From Zygnema cylindricum (lineage: Eukaryota; Streptophyta; Zygnematophyceae; Zygnematales; Zygnemataceae): a stretch of DNA of 62,000 bases. The DNA lies in NCBI GenBank assembly GCA_037447655.1, contig JBBHKE010000060.1, forward strand, positions 109,292 to 171,291. Direction: 5' to 3'. This document shows positions 30,612 through 42,050 of the stretch, one piece after another. The position numbers were made by a program, and so were the translations under genes. How positions within the stretch are numbered: the first letter of the stretch is position 1; the number at the start of each line of letters is the position of its first letter. The notes under the pieces are model-generated. The model ran no database searches. It was not told the DNA's origin and worked only from the letters and a program-made list of their open reading frames with translations.

Positions 30612-31568
30612 GTCTAAAATGAAATGCAGAAAAAGAAGGCAAGACAGTTTGCCTCTAACTTCTCTCTCCAACTCCCACACTTGTTGGAGTCACTGAGAAT
30701 TTGGAGAGGAAGCTAGAGCCAAGGTTGCCTATGCTATCCAGAGATTTACGGGCAATAGATAAATTGATTTACGGGTAGTAAAGTAGTTGATTTACCTAAA
30801 GGTCTAACGGTTCCAGGATTTGATCCTGGTACCTACGGTGAATTAATGACGCCGGTAGCCAATGACTCATTTATTAAGTCTATGACTAGTGGTGAGTGGT
30901 AAAGGGTTTAATAAGTATATAAACGTCAACTTACAAGCTAATTCATTTAACGACAACTATATACGGGATACGTATAGTCAATTATGAAAAGTACAGATTA
31001 CGAGTACGGAGAAGAAACAAGTACCTTGCATTTGTTTCGATAGCGAAACAAATGCCGCACAAATATTTATGACGGCTACGATAGAAATCAACATTCGATC
31101 GGACGGCCAAAAAGAATGCCGAGATTGCGAAAGAGGATTTTGGTGGTTTATGGTCACCGCTACATCGGATGACACGTTGCACCACGACATTGGATTTCAA
31201 CATCTCCAATGATTACCAAAACTTTCCCGATATGACATGTGTCAACTTTTTGGCCATGTCCTACACTGTCCGTACGAAAAGTACACCGACAGCTGTAACT
31301 TTGTGTAAGGCACAGTAATATGATTGGTGCCGTACGTCAGTAGATAGAGTTTTAGAGAGAGATAGGACTTAGAAAAACTTGGTAGATAAGACCCTCTCTC
31401 CCAAAGAGCTCATGTATAAAAGGTCAACTTTGACCCACCATAACTTAGTGCTCAAGGGAGCAAATTCAAAGATTCTTTTTGCTATCGACTCACAAGAGTC
31501 TTGCCTTTACGATGGTTAATGTGGTTAGAGTTTTTGTCTGTCAGGGTGGCAGTTATTCTTGCTGAAGC
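30578..31568 (+). repeat. Copia A LTR, lacking its inner end
   Basis: It runs TGTAGAACTAAATGG to GGTGGCAGTTATTCTTGC. The last about 95 bp with the gag start are missing. It has ATTGG at 31323-31327, a TATA box at 31415-31420, the leader block GCAAATTCAAAGATTC, and the tRNA-like arm ATTTGATCCTGGTACC near 30818-30833 (reverse sense). A short unrecognised segment (31569-31654) separates it from the next coding fragment. Confidence 0.85.
31260..31425 (+). promoter_or_regulatory. Copia LTR promoter region
   Basis: In order: a weakened GTAC hairpin (about 31271-31312), ATTGG (an inverted CCAAT box), CTCTCTCCCAAAGAG, and TGTATAAAAGG. Transcription would start about 30 bp after TATA. The same order is seen in the other A, C and E LTRs. 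Confidence 0.55.
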
Positions 31569-31654
31569 AATTGGTGCAAGTGGTGTTGCAGTACTAGTAG
31601 TAGAAGTAGACATACTTAAGCAGAAGCTAACAAGAAATCCTATTAAACACTGAT

Positions 31655-32921
31655 CTTTGTCACATGTGTAAGGATAAACACCTGTTCACTAAGATATAAA
31701 ATATTCCCACCATAGAGATAGAGTACGGGGATGGGAGGATAGTCACTATTACTCTTGTAGAACTGGCAGATATGAAGGTGTTAGTAGAAGGAAAGACATC
31801 CATAGTTACATTCTCCAATTTATTGTTTATTCCTGAGTTGAACAAAAACCTCATCTCTACGTCTGTATTAGATGATAAGGGTTTTGATACTAGCAGTAGG
31901 AAAGGAGTCTTCACTGCTATTTTTGAGGAGGAAGTTTATTTCACAGCTGAAAAGGGTAGTCAATGGATGTTTAGGCTAACTTTAAGCAATGAAAAGAAAA
32001 AACATTATTATGCTGGAGTTCATGATATTATGATTTGACATAAGAGGCTTGGGCATGTGAATCTAAATAAGTTAAGAGAGATAAAAAAGATGGGAGTGGT
32101 GGAAGGGATTCAGTTCGGTGAGAGTGAAAATCTAAGTGATTGTAGTGGATGTGCTCAAGGTAAAGCACACAGATTACCCTTTCCCAAAACAACCACCTAT
32201 AAGGGAGAAAAGATTCTAGATTTAGTACACACAGATATTTGGGGGCCGGCCAGAGTGCCATCACCCGGGGGGAAGAGATTTATGATGACTATCACTGATG
32301 ATTGGTCTCGGTATTCCAGTGTGTATTTTTTGAAAAACAAGTCAGAAGCTCAGGATTATTTTAGAGAATATAAAGCATGGAGCGAAAAACTCCATGAAAC
32401 TCCAATGAAGAGAGTAAGGAGTGACAATGGTGGAGAGTATACTTCTAACGAGTTTGAGGATTTTCTGAGGGAAGATGGAGTCCAACACCAAAAGATAGTT
32501 CCAGATACCGGAACAGAATAGGGTAGCTGAAAGATTAAATAGGACACTAAGTGATAGTGCTAGAAGTATGTTGTTGGATTAAAAGATAAGAAAAAGGTTT
32601 TGGGCAGAAGCAATGAACTGTGCTAATTACCTCAAAAATAGAGTTCTTACTTCAGCTATAAATGGTCAAACACCTTATGAGAGATGGACCGGGCGGAAAC
32701 CAAACATATCTCACTTGAAGGTTTTCGGCAGTCAAGTATTCACTCTAGATACAGATCGGTCTAATTGGAAGCTAGATCCTAAAGGAAAACCGGGATACTT
32801 ATTAAGATATGATGAGGATGTTAAAGGATATAGAGTTTATGATCTAAAAAGGGAAGATATAATCTTAGTAAAGCATCTAGTAGTTATGGATGAAGGAAAG
32901 CTTGTGGATCCCTTCAAGTAA
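31655..32921 (+). pseudogene. Copia A protease end and integrase (third copy)
   Basis: It begins at MCKDKHLFTKI, just downstream of the protease active site, which is missing. It then covers LISTSVLDDKGF, the integrase zinc region (HKRLGHVNLNKL, CSGCAQGKAH), TDDWSRYSSVYF, RSDNGGEYTS, NRVAERLNRT and PYERWTGRKPNISHLKVFGS. Stops occur at about 32036 (tryptophan to TGA), 32519 and 32579. At the A1 nonsense site this copy keeps arginine. Confidence 0.88.
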
Positions 32922-34176
32922 ACAAAGTTAGTAAAAATCAAATTTGAGTCAAAAAATTCCGATGACTTTGAGCTTCCTAACTATCGAGGTTTTAGAGAAG
33001 ATGACACTCTTCCAGGTACAATTCAGACCGAGAAGGACTCGGCTGTGGAAACTCCTGTGACAACTCTGCCCGAAGCGGAAGACGTGGTGGAAATTGAGTT
33101 GAAATCAAAGGACAATGGAGAAGCCGAGATTTTTTGAAAGAACCCTAGAGAACCTTCTATTCGAGCCACAGATTTTGAGGGGGGAAGAAGATGTAGCAAA
33201 AGATTGCAAGAAAAACAAGTTGATAACAAGGTAACAAAACTATCTCATCAAGATGAACCTCAAACTTATGGAGAGGCGATGACTTGTCCAGAAAAGAACT
33301 GGTGGAAGACAGCCATCAATGAGGAGATGGCTTCAACTATGGCAGCCAATATTTCGGAGCTACTGGACTGTCCACCTAACCAAAAGCCAATGAGTTGTAA
33401 GTGGGTTTTCAAATATAAACTAAACCCGGATAACACCATTAAGCATTACAAAGCCCGATTAGTGGCAAAAGGATTTACACAGAATGAAGGAATCAACTAC
33501 GAGGAAACCTTTGCCTTGGTCGTCCGATTTCCCTTTGTCCGCATACTTCACAATCTAGCAGCAGCAGAAGACATGGAGGTGCACCAGTTGGAAATCAAGA
33601 CAACCTTTTTGCATAGAGAATTGGAAGAGGAGATCTTCATGCGACAACACAAAGGATTTGTGGAGGAAGGAGAGGAGAGAAAGGTATGCCGGCAAGTTAA
33701 ATCTCTTTATGGTTTGAAACATGCGCCTCGACAGTGGAATAAGAAGCTTGATGAGTTTCTTACCAATCTAGGATATATCCGGATCAGCTCACATCACTCA
33801 ATCTATGTTATTGAAGATGAGCAAGGTGTTTTTTTTATTGCAATTTACGTTGATGATTTACTTGTTTTAAGTAAATCAATGGAAAAAATAAAAAAACTGA
33901 AAACGTATCTTAAAAGGAGATTTGAGATGAAGAATATGGAGGAGGCAAGATATTCTTTGGGAATTCAAGTAGATAGAGACCGAGAAATAATGATTATATG
34001 ATTGACTCAAAACGAAGCAATAGGGAAAATGTTGGAAAATTTTCAGATGGATAAAGCTAATAGTTGTACAACTCCAATATAGTTAAAGAAGGGAAGTGAG
34101 GGGAGTGAAGAAGAAGGAGTCATAGTTTTAGATGAGGAATTAAGTCTTGAATAACAGAAGTTCATGCAGACTATTC
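32922..34176 (+). pseudogene. Copia A reverse transcriptase (third copy)
   Basis: After the integrase-RT linker (ESKNSDDFELPNY), the RT core has AINEEMASTMAAN, SCKWVFKYKLNPDN, RYKARL-like HYKARLVAKGF, LEIKTTFLHRELEEE and FIAIYVDDLLVLSK. It runs to the segment FMQTIPY, where a solo LTR is inserted (34182). TGA at about 33136, TGA near 34000 and TAG near 34081 break it. The RNase H continues at 35241. Confidence 0.88.
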
Positions 34177-34181
34177 CTTAC

Positions 34182-35235
34182 TGTAGAAATTAATGGTCCA
34201 TTTTAAGTATTTTCTAGGTCTAAATAGAAATATAGAAAGAAGCCGAGGCAGTCTACCTCTAACTTCTCTCTCCAACTCTCAAACTTGTCGCAGACACTGA
34301 GAAATTGGAGAGGGAGCTAGAGCCATGGCTACTTAGGCTATCCAGAGGTTTACGGGAAATTTATATTAATTAGGGGTTAATTTACTAAAAGGTATGTGCC
34401 GGCCACAGGATTTGATCCTGGTACCTACCGGCCGGTAGACAGCAGGTAGCCGGTAGCCTTAGCCGTTAAGTCTAGAACTTGTGTTACGTATTATATGGTT
34501 TGATATTTATTTAAACATTAATATGTAAGATAATTCTTTTAACTGTAATTGTTTACGGGATACATAGATCCGGTAATGTATAAGTACGGATTACGGTACG
34601 GACAAGAAATCAATACCGCGCATTTATTTCTTTAGTGAAACGAATACCGCACATGTATTTATTATGGCTACGATGAAAATCAAATTTAATCGGACGGCCG
34701 GATTAGCACCGAGATCGCGGAATAAGATTTTGGCGGTTTGTGGCCATCGCCACATTGGATGACACGTGGCATAATTACATTAGATCGTGGTATCTCCGGA
34801 GATTATGGCACCGAAATCGGATATGACATGTGTCGACATTTAGGCCATGTCGTACAATGTCCGTACATAAAGTACACCGACAGCTGTACTTTTGCGTACG
34901 AAACTACAATTTGATTGGTTCCGTACATCAGTAGATAGAGTCTGTGAGAGAGATAGGACTTAGAAAAATTAGGAGATATGACCCTCTCTCACAGAAAGCT
35001 TCTGTACAAAAAGTCAACTTTGACCCTCCATAACTTACTGCTCAGGGGAGCAAATTCAGAGATTCTTTTTGATATCAACTCAGGGGAGTCTTGCCTTCAG
35101 AGGGGTGAAGTTGGTCAGAGTTATTGTCTTTCAGGGTGGCAGTTATTTTTGCTGAAACACAAAGGGGTCAGGGTTATCTTAGAGGCTTCTTGGAAGTTGT
35201 CCACTCTGAGGACTCATGGAGGTCTCAGAGTTTCA
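34182..35235 (+). mobile_element. Solo LTR of copia A with target duplication
   Basis: This 1054-bp LTR runs TGTAGAAATTAATGG to CAGAGTTTCA. CTTAC flanks it on both sides (34177-34181 and 35236-35240). It splits the sequence for IPYRQVVGSLIY in the surrounding copia A. A complete element inserted here and later recombined between its LTRs. It has a good GTAC hairpin (34862-34900), and the tRNA-like arm ATTTGATCCTGGTACC near 34409 in reverse sense. Confidence 0.92.
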
Positions 35236-35240
35236 CTTAC

Positions 35241-35865
35241 GACAAGTAGTAGGAAGCCTATTATATTTGATGAATTGTACCCGGCCGGATTTAGCTTCAG
35301 CTGAATGAGTTATGAGTAGAAGTCTAAATGCTCCCACTAAGAGAGATAGGGAGGCAGCTAAGAGAGTCCTGAGATATTTGATAAGAACTAGGGATCTATG
35401 GTTGCATTTGGGTGGGGAGAATAGTGACATCACTACTTGGAGTGATGCCAGATATGGTGATGCTCCGATGAGGAGTTGTACTTCTGGATATGAATTTTAT
35501 TTGGGTGATGCGGCTTGTTGTTGGAGTATGAAACAGCAAAAGGTTATTGCTCAGTCCACCATGGAGGCTGAATAAATGGTCTCTTGCTCTGGTGTAAAAG
35601 AATTGATGTGGGTCAATTCTTTGTTTGGTGAGCTTAGTTACCTTAAGAGTGGTGTGCAGATTTTTTTTTGTGATAACAAGGCAGAATTTGCTATTTCCGC
35701 CAATCCTAAACATCATTTTAGAGCCAAACACATGGACATTAGACTCAGCTTTATTAGAGAAAAAGTAGAAAACAAAATAAACAGTTTAGAGTATCGAAGA
35801 GATAGCAAGATGGTAGCATATATGATGAACAAACTTGTGCTTTCCCCTAAGCTATTTTTTTGCAT
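35241..35865 (+). pseudogene. Copia A RNase H (third copy, after solo LTR)
   Basis: MSRSLNAPTKRDREAAKRVL, TWSDARYGDAPMRSC, AQSTMEAE*MVSC and NKAEFAISANPKHHF are RNase H blocks, with a TAA at 35573-35575. The asparagine at the last catalytic position (DNKA) is preserved. It ends LVLSPKLFF and joins a partial LTR with the LTR start lost. Confidence 0.87.
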
Positions 35866-36417
35866 TCGACGTGACAGCTGGAAAGAATGCCAAGATTGCG
35901 GAAGAGGATTTTGGCAGTTTATGGTCACCGCCACATCAGATGACACGTGGCACCACGACAATGGATTTTGGCATCTCCAGGGATTACGGAAACGAATCCC
36001 AATATGACACGTGTTGACTTTTTGGCCATGTCGTACACTGTCCGTACAGAAAGTACATCGCCAGTTGTACCTTTCTGTACAGCACAGTAATATGATTGGT
36101 GCCGTACGTATGTAGATAAAGTTTTAGAGAGAGATTGGACTTAGAAAAATTTGGTAGATAGGACCCTCTCTCCCAGAGAACTTCTCTACATAAGGTCAAC
36201 TTTGACCCTCCATAACTTACTGCTCAGGAAAGCAAATTCAGAGATTCTTTTTGCTATCAACTCACTAAAGTCTTGCCTTTAAAGTGGTGAAAGTGGTCAG
36301 AACTTTTGTTTGCCAAGGTGGCAGTTATTCTTGCTAAAACACAAAAGGGTCAAGGTTATCCTAGAAGCTTCTTGCAAGTTGCCCTTTTTGAGGACCTATG
36401 GAGGTCTCAGAGTTACA
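35866..36417 (+). repeat. Partial copia A LTR
   Basis: The sequence matches the A LTR from the AATGCCAAGATTGCGGAAGAGG block to AGGTCTCAGAGTTACA. The first half is absent. No primer site follows; instead the sequence enters B gag at 36418. Confidence 0.82.
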
Positions 36418-36502
36418 ACTTCAAGAGGAAGACGTGAGCGCTTTTCATAATAACAGCGAAAAGAAATACTTTGCGGTTGCACAAGCCTTGGAAATCTTGG
36501 AG
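36418..36502 (+). pseudogene. gag: Copia B gag tail fragment
   Basis: LQEEDVSAFHNNSEKKYFAV corresponds to LKEEDVSSFPDNSENKYFAM of the B copy near 54796. It is directly followed by a B LTR with no pol between. Either pol was deleted from this element or the two parts were joined by recombination. Confidence 0.75.
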
Positions 36503-37185
36503 TATTGAAAAGTAAGCTTTAGTAAGTCTTAGGAATAAGAGTCTAGGATTAAGAATATTTTTGGACCACCAACTATTCAATATTAGCTATTTTTAGTGGG
36601 GATTTTTTAGTATTTACTTGAGTAGTTATCTTTAAGTAAACTAGTGTGTACAGCCTCCTAAAAATGTAGACGTGAAATATATCTCCCGGATCTTTAGGGT
36701 CTAGATATTTTTACTTGACAATTTTGGTCCAAGTACTTAGATTTTTGTCAATAGATATTTAAGTGAACCCTGCACATACGTTTTAGATGTTTTCTAGATA
36801 TTGAGTATTTAGTTCAATAAGGATTGATCAATTCAATACAGCATGTAGATTCTGCAATGAGTTAAGGAAATGAGAGCATTAAGTGCAGTTTAAGGTGTTA
36901 TGTGCTCTATTGTCTTTGATTTCTTTGCAGTACATGTTTGTTTTGGTGAAAGACCTCTTTCATTTGTAGTTACATATCTTACAGTATTGATCTCGTCTGA
37001 TAAGTATTCCTCTTTGGGTTTGCTTCTGCTAACATAATAGATAATGGCTTAGCTATTGCTGCAAGTGCTCCTATTAGCCGTATTGCTCCAACTGCTCCTC
37101 CAAGGACGAATATCCCTGCTGGAGCAAGTGTGACTCCTAGTGGGAGTGGATCACAGCCAAGTATAGATGCCCATGACCTTCAACA
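36503..37185 (+). repeat. Copia B LTR
   Basis: This 683-bp repeat runs TATTGAAAAGTAAGC to CATGACCTTCAACA. It matches 53275-53991 and, in reverse, 45103-45440. The last about 130 bp encode the start of gag (frame ending TPSGSGSQPSIDAHDLQ); the start codon is ATA here instead of ATG. The LTR does not show the GTAC hairpin of families A, C and E. Confidence 0.85.
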
Positions 37186-37200
37186 GGTTTTGGGCCCACC
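37186..37200 (+). promoter_or_regulatory. Half-tRNA primer-binding site, copia B
   Basis: GGTTTTGGGCCCACC directly follows the LTR and differs at one base from the A1 site. It is read as gag codons VLGPP. Confidence 0.8.
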
Positions 37201-37978
37201 GCCCAAATTGCTTATCTTTGATGGATCGAACTACCTGTACTGGGAAAATATGCTGAGCTCCTATTTTGGAGAGAGGGACTTGTCATCCATTGTGGATGGG
37301 ACTATTGATAAGACTGCACCGGATTGGAGAAAGAAGAATCTCCATTGCCTTAACGATTTGAAGCAGTTTGTGACAAAAGAGTTGGTACTGTTTTACATTG
37401 AGATGACAAAGGCTTCTCAAATCTGGTTTAGTGTACATGCTATGAATGTTCAGCAGTATCACTTTTCAGACTAATATAACAGTGATCTTTGATTTCAGAT
37501 ATAATACAGGTAGTATGTCAGATCATTGCCATGCTATGAAAAGGTTGTTCCTTCAGAGTACAAGTGCAAGTCGGGACTTTTCACCACCTCAGCAGACTAT
37601 GTTGTTGGTGAGAACTTTGCTCGATGAATATAAGGGAGCAATGGATAGGCTTAAGGCTTTCCCTCAACGTCAATTGAACCTAGCATTTGCAATTCAACTT
37701 ATTTGGAGTGAAGAAGCTAACCATTTCACAAAGAGGTTGTCATAAGTCTGTTCAGGCACTCGCTAACTAGTTTTCGGATTCTAAGATTGGTAGTGGCAGT
37801 GGCAGAGGTAGTGGTCTTATAAGGTCACCGTTGACATGCTATAATTGTGATGAAAAAAATCATGAGTTCAGAATGGGTAATTTAAACAAGAGAGCGAAAG
37901 CCACAAGAAGTTTTTGCTCTAGATGGGACAAAAGTCTGGTTCCTTCTCAATATAGTGTCGACCAACTACTTGCAATTC
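37186..37978 (+). pseudogene. gag: Copia B gag, truncated
   Basis: VLGPPPKLLIFDGSNYLYWE opens the internal part, followed by FGERDLSSIVDGTIDKTAPD. After a frameshift near 37450 come MSDHCHAMKRLFLQS, AIQLIWSEEANHF and the zinc knuckle CYNCDEKNHEFRMG. In the knuckle the last cysteine is replaced by glycine; the intact copy has CYYCDEKGHLFRMC. It is cut at about 37978 by copia D. Confidence 0.87.
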
Positions 37979-38960
37979 TGTGTCCTCCATTGGACTATAG
38001 AGTACAAGAAGCCTCTAGATAGCATTTTACAAACCCACTTCAAGCCACAACCACTGCTGTCCAGATATACAAACTAATAGTTTGATTGCATTCTTGTGCT
38101 GTATGGACTCCTTTGAGCCTTTAGCAAAAAGAATCACTGAAAACGGCCAACCAGCTGATAAGTTATGAGCCGGCAAAAATCCCTTTTTTATACAAAGCTC
38201 TCTAAGAGAGAGGTGACCACCTACCAAATTTCATAAGTCCTAAACCCCTTTACTGAAGTATGAACCAATCATATTACTATAAAGTACTGAAAGGTAATAC
38301 GGCCGATGTCCTTTTTGTACAGCATGTGTACGACAAGGCCACTGAGTGGACGCGTGTCACTTTTCCACTCGTCCGTACATTCTCCGGAATTCCCGTGACC
38401 AAATATCATCCTTTCACGCGGCCCCAAGTCATGCCACGTCTATAAAAACCAAAGCGACCATTCCGCGATCTCGGCGATGATATGTGCCGTTGGATTAAAT
38501 CCGACATTAAATGTCGACCGTCAAAATAAATGTCCGATTCATTTGTTTCGTTTGAAATGACATCCGCACTAAACTTTAACAAGTTCTATGTTTCTTCGTT
38601 CAAATTTCAGTTAATTGATTTCAGTATCATACAATAGTTTAAATAAATATCAAACCCTATATCACCTAACGGACTTCTACGACAAAGTGGTTAGAGCTAA
38701 CGGCTACGCCATACTTTGCCGGTCGGAGGTTCGAGTCCTGCTGGACTCAACCTTTTGTTGAGAGTGACTTAAGTCACTCTTTAGTCTTTTCTATGGAGCT
38801 GAGGGAGCCATGGCTCCATCGCTCTCTCTCTCTCCTTCAGTGACTAGAACAAGTATGGGGGCAAGAGAGAAGAGATGGAGGCATGCCGCCTGCATTTTCT
38901 TTATCTGTTTCCACTAATGTTTTAGACCTAGAAAATACCTAAAAACTAGTTATTTCAACA
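37979..38960 (-). repeat. Copia D LTR (complete)
   Basis: This 982-bp repeat reads TGTTGAAATAACTAG...GAGGACACA on the minus strand. It has the leader block (AGCAAAAAGAATCACTG on plus), a TTTATAC TATA motif on plus (38192 region), CTCTAAGAGAG, and the best tRNA-like module of the window (38682-38765: GTGGTTAGAGC and GGTTCGAGTCC). It is the 3' LTR of a truncated element inserted in B gag. Confidence 0.83.
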
Positions 38961-39420
38961 CTCCCCTAATTTTCTAGTCTAAATTTAACTTCAATTTTAA
39001 TCAACACTTTTCTCTGCAAAATTTTAACATGGGAGAAAGCACCGGTTTTCTCATCAAATCAGCTACCATTTCCTCATCAAAATTATATACAAGATTTACA
39101 ATCTTATTCTCAACTTTTTATCTTAGAAAACTCAATCTAATGTCCATTTGCTTAGCCTTAAAATGATGTTTTGGATTAGCTGCAATTGCAATGGCTCCTT
39201 GATTATCACAAAACACTTCATGCACTTCCTCCTTCTTATACCCTAGTTCTTGCAACAAGGACTTGACCCACATCAATTCTTTCACAGCAAAACAAGAGGC
39301 CATGTACTCAGCCTCCATAGTAGACTGAGCAACCACCTTTTGTTGCTTATTGCTCCAACAACAAGCACCTTCCCCAACATACAACATATACCCAGAATTG
39401 CATCTTCTCAGAGGTGCGTC
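38961..39420 (-). pseudogene. Copia D RNase H, truncated
   Basis: On the minus strand the frame 39118-39387 has LYVGEGACCWSNKQQKVVAQ, TMEAEYMASC, KELMWVKSLLQELG and DNQGAIAIAANPKHHFKAKQ. A polypurine tract lies at its end, and inverted arms CTAGAAAAT (38928 and 38977) flank the LTR border. Upstream pol is lost at 39420, where CT-rich DNA begins. Confidence 0.87.
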
Positions 39421-39429
39421 CCTAAACTG

Positions 39430-39640
39430 TTGGTTTTTCCCCCCTCTCTCTTTCCTTCTTCCTCTCTTTTTTCTCTCTTTTTTTTCCCTCTCTCCCTCCC
39501 TTCCCTCCTCCCTCTCTCCCTCCTTCTCTCTCTCCCTCCCTCTCTACCTCTCTACCTCTCGAAACTCTCTCCCCTCTCTCCCTCTCCCTCCCTCTTACCC
39601 TCTCTATCTCTCCTATTTCCGTATTCTTTTCACTTTCATC
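39430..39640. repeat. CT-rich low-complexity tract
   Basis: About 200 bp of CCCTCTCTC and TTCCCTCC repeats form a polypyrimidine tract. It starts exactly where copia D ends. The apparent frames through it are composition artefacts. Confidence 0.85.
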
Positions 39641-39699
39641 TAGTATATTTTTTTGCTGGTGGCGCTTGATTTATACTAGTTGGTCGATCAACATTACAA

Positions 39700-41265
39700 A
39701 AAAACGGGTTCACAGCCGCCAAACAAGGTCGCAAGGTCTCGCCGTGACTATTCTGCTGGTTTGGTGGGTATGGCTGAAAAAAATGCACCTGTCATGGCTC
39801 CTCAAACAGTTCCCAAAGTCATAAATGACAACCACGATTTCTTATGCGAACACGGAGTCCATGTATGTACATATCTAACAACTCTCGAAAAGTTTGTTTG
39901 GTAACAACTAGGGTGCAAAAAAATATTTTGGCCTCAATTATTATTTTCAAGAAATTGATGTCGCTTCATTATTTCTCCAACGGAATGAACTGATGTTTGT
40001 TATGAACTAATGCCTCGATTTTGCATTCTTTCAGTATCCTTGTGATGTCACCCGTCTCCCTTTGGCAGGTCCCATTGTCTGGTGAAGCTCTCTTTCCTCT
40101 CCACGAGAAAAATGATCGTCTGATAGCTGTCTATAATGAGTTTCTTGGTGAAATAGACAAACTCTCTGATGTACGAGGAAAGGAGCTGCGCCTCGAGAGG
40201 TCATTTTTCTTTTCCTTTCAATTTTGACTTCTTGAAGCTTGCTGGATTTTTTTGATTAAGATGTTGACTACATCTATATCAGCTGGAAATACTCTAGCCT
40301 AAAAGAATAATGACAAAGAAGACTGCTAAGGAGGCACTGAATTTGAAGTGGCTTACATCAAATTACAGACAAATTTTTGAAAGGTTGGTGGGTGAAAGGA
40401 TGTGGTGGAAGATGTGTGTGATTAATGAACATCTTCTAAAACTTATGTCCATTGCATTCTTATTTATTCCCCTTGAAGTGACATTATAGGGGCATTTTTG
40501 TGCGTGACAGATGATACCGAAAAAGTCAGTTCTATGCTCTTTCTCCGATAGGAATGCCTTTTGCCAATATTTATTTGTGCTGCTGGATTGACCGCAGGAA
40601 AAATCTGAACAAAGTGATCTAGTTTCTCGAGCAAGAGATTGGAGGTGTAACGCCCCAACCAAATAGACAGCATATACACCATCAACCAACTTATAACTTT
40701 GGAAAAACTACTCCATCAATTGTTTATGGATCACGGTTGGGAGCTCTATCACCCAATTTTAAGGCAGAAGATTCTTGGAATCTGGCTCTTACTTTTGATG
40801 AGAGTAATAAGTGGTCGAAGCCCAACCAGGTACTTTTGTTGTGCCTTCAAGTGTAGGGATCAGACCTGGCTTTCGACAAAGCAATTCTTCGTTACAACCA
40901 CCTCCAGGCTCTCAAGTGTTAGGAGGTCATTCTCCATTGACAACTGGCAAACACCCTCATGGGAGTCAAAGTCACGACAAACTCGCCAGTTTATCGATGT
41001 GAAGTATGCGGATGGAACAAGTGACAGGAAGTGGAGTGGAATAAGTTTTTCTTGGACTGCAGACTTGGTAGTAAGGTGCAAATTCTCTTTTTATCACTAC
41101 TTATGGAATCCCAATAGAAGGAATTAGTGCGAGAAGATTTATAATATCATCGGGCAATGTACTGTCTTGGTGGATGCTGTTGGTGGATGTATGCATGTAG
41201 AGACTCACGATCGTTGTATTACACTTGGGTTCTCTCATCAAATCATACATGTTGAGCAAGTATGT
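39700..41265 (+). pseudogene. Possible exon remnants of an unidentified gene
   Basis: Several short segments look coding and have splice-like borders. They are: 39760-39870 (MAEKNAPVMAPQTVPKVIND, then GTATGT); 40070-40199 (GEALFPLHEKNDRLIAVYNE after TTTGGCAG); 40312-40380 (AKEALNLKWLTSNYRQIFE, then GTTGGT); 40650-40800 (FGKTTPSIVYGSRLGALSPN, then CAGGTACT); 41131-41259 (CEKIYNIIGQCTVLVDAVGG, then AAGTATGT). They share no obvious repeat family. I do not recognise the protein. The pieces may belong to a host gene, alive or decayed, or to a captured gene fragment. Confidence 0.35.
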
Positions 41266-42050
41266 CTTGCATTGTTCACCTTATATGATGGATTTTTAGC
41301 AAGCATCATACTTAAGCTTCAACTCGCATTGCGGGCATGAGTACATTTCTCTACATACTATTTGGATGTGTTTTTGAGACGAGGAATTGTATGAAGAAAC
41401 TATAGCAACACTAGTTTGCCCAATAGGTGAGGTATAGACAAGTGTATTTCACGCATTTCAACTTGTCTCGTTTTGGTCTTAACAGGTCAACGTTATGGCA
41501 GCGTATCTCATTGCAGTGATATTAATGTCTCGATATCTTTTGTTTTCAAGGTATAAACTACCACAATTATTTCTTGCGATGGAAGTTTATTGGAAAAACA
41601 GAGGAGATGCCTATTTTAATCGAATTTTGGAAGAAAACGTTGTCTGCAGTAAATTTTTTTTTGGTTTTCCACTTTTTTAAATTGGTTTCACCTTTTTTTC
41701 CAAAGTTAATCTTTTTAGTCAGCCAGTTTTTACCCATGTTGTTAAGCACGCAAAAGCTGAAAAGAGTTTGTTTTTGGGTAATTTTCACGTGCAGATAACT
41801 TTTTCTGTATATTTTTGCCTTTTTGCAGTACGGTTAATTTTTAATTAGGATTATGATGTTGTAAGTGGATAAAAGCAGTGATTGTATATGTAGGAATGTG
41901 GAAAAGGGATTTAAGAATATGTAGGAATGTGGAAAAGGGATTTAAGAATATGTAGGAATGTAAAATAGGGATTTAAAAATATTAGGTAGTTAAGTGTTTT
42001 ATGGTTTTAAAATTAGGTTTTTTTCTATATTTTTTGTAGTTTGTTTGTTG
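41266..42050. other. Anonymous sequence with a 31-bp triple repeat
   Basis: No gene is visible. Near 41882-41975 a 31-bp unit with TAGGAATGTGGAAAAGGG and ATTTAAGAATATG occurs three times, the third copy mutated. The rest is AT-rich. Confidence 0.6.

Noticed and set aside
39250-39669. Frames through the CT tract
   Set aside because: Leucine/serine/proline runs arise from CCCTCTCTC repeats.
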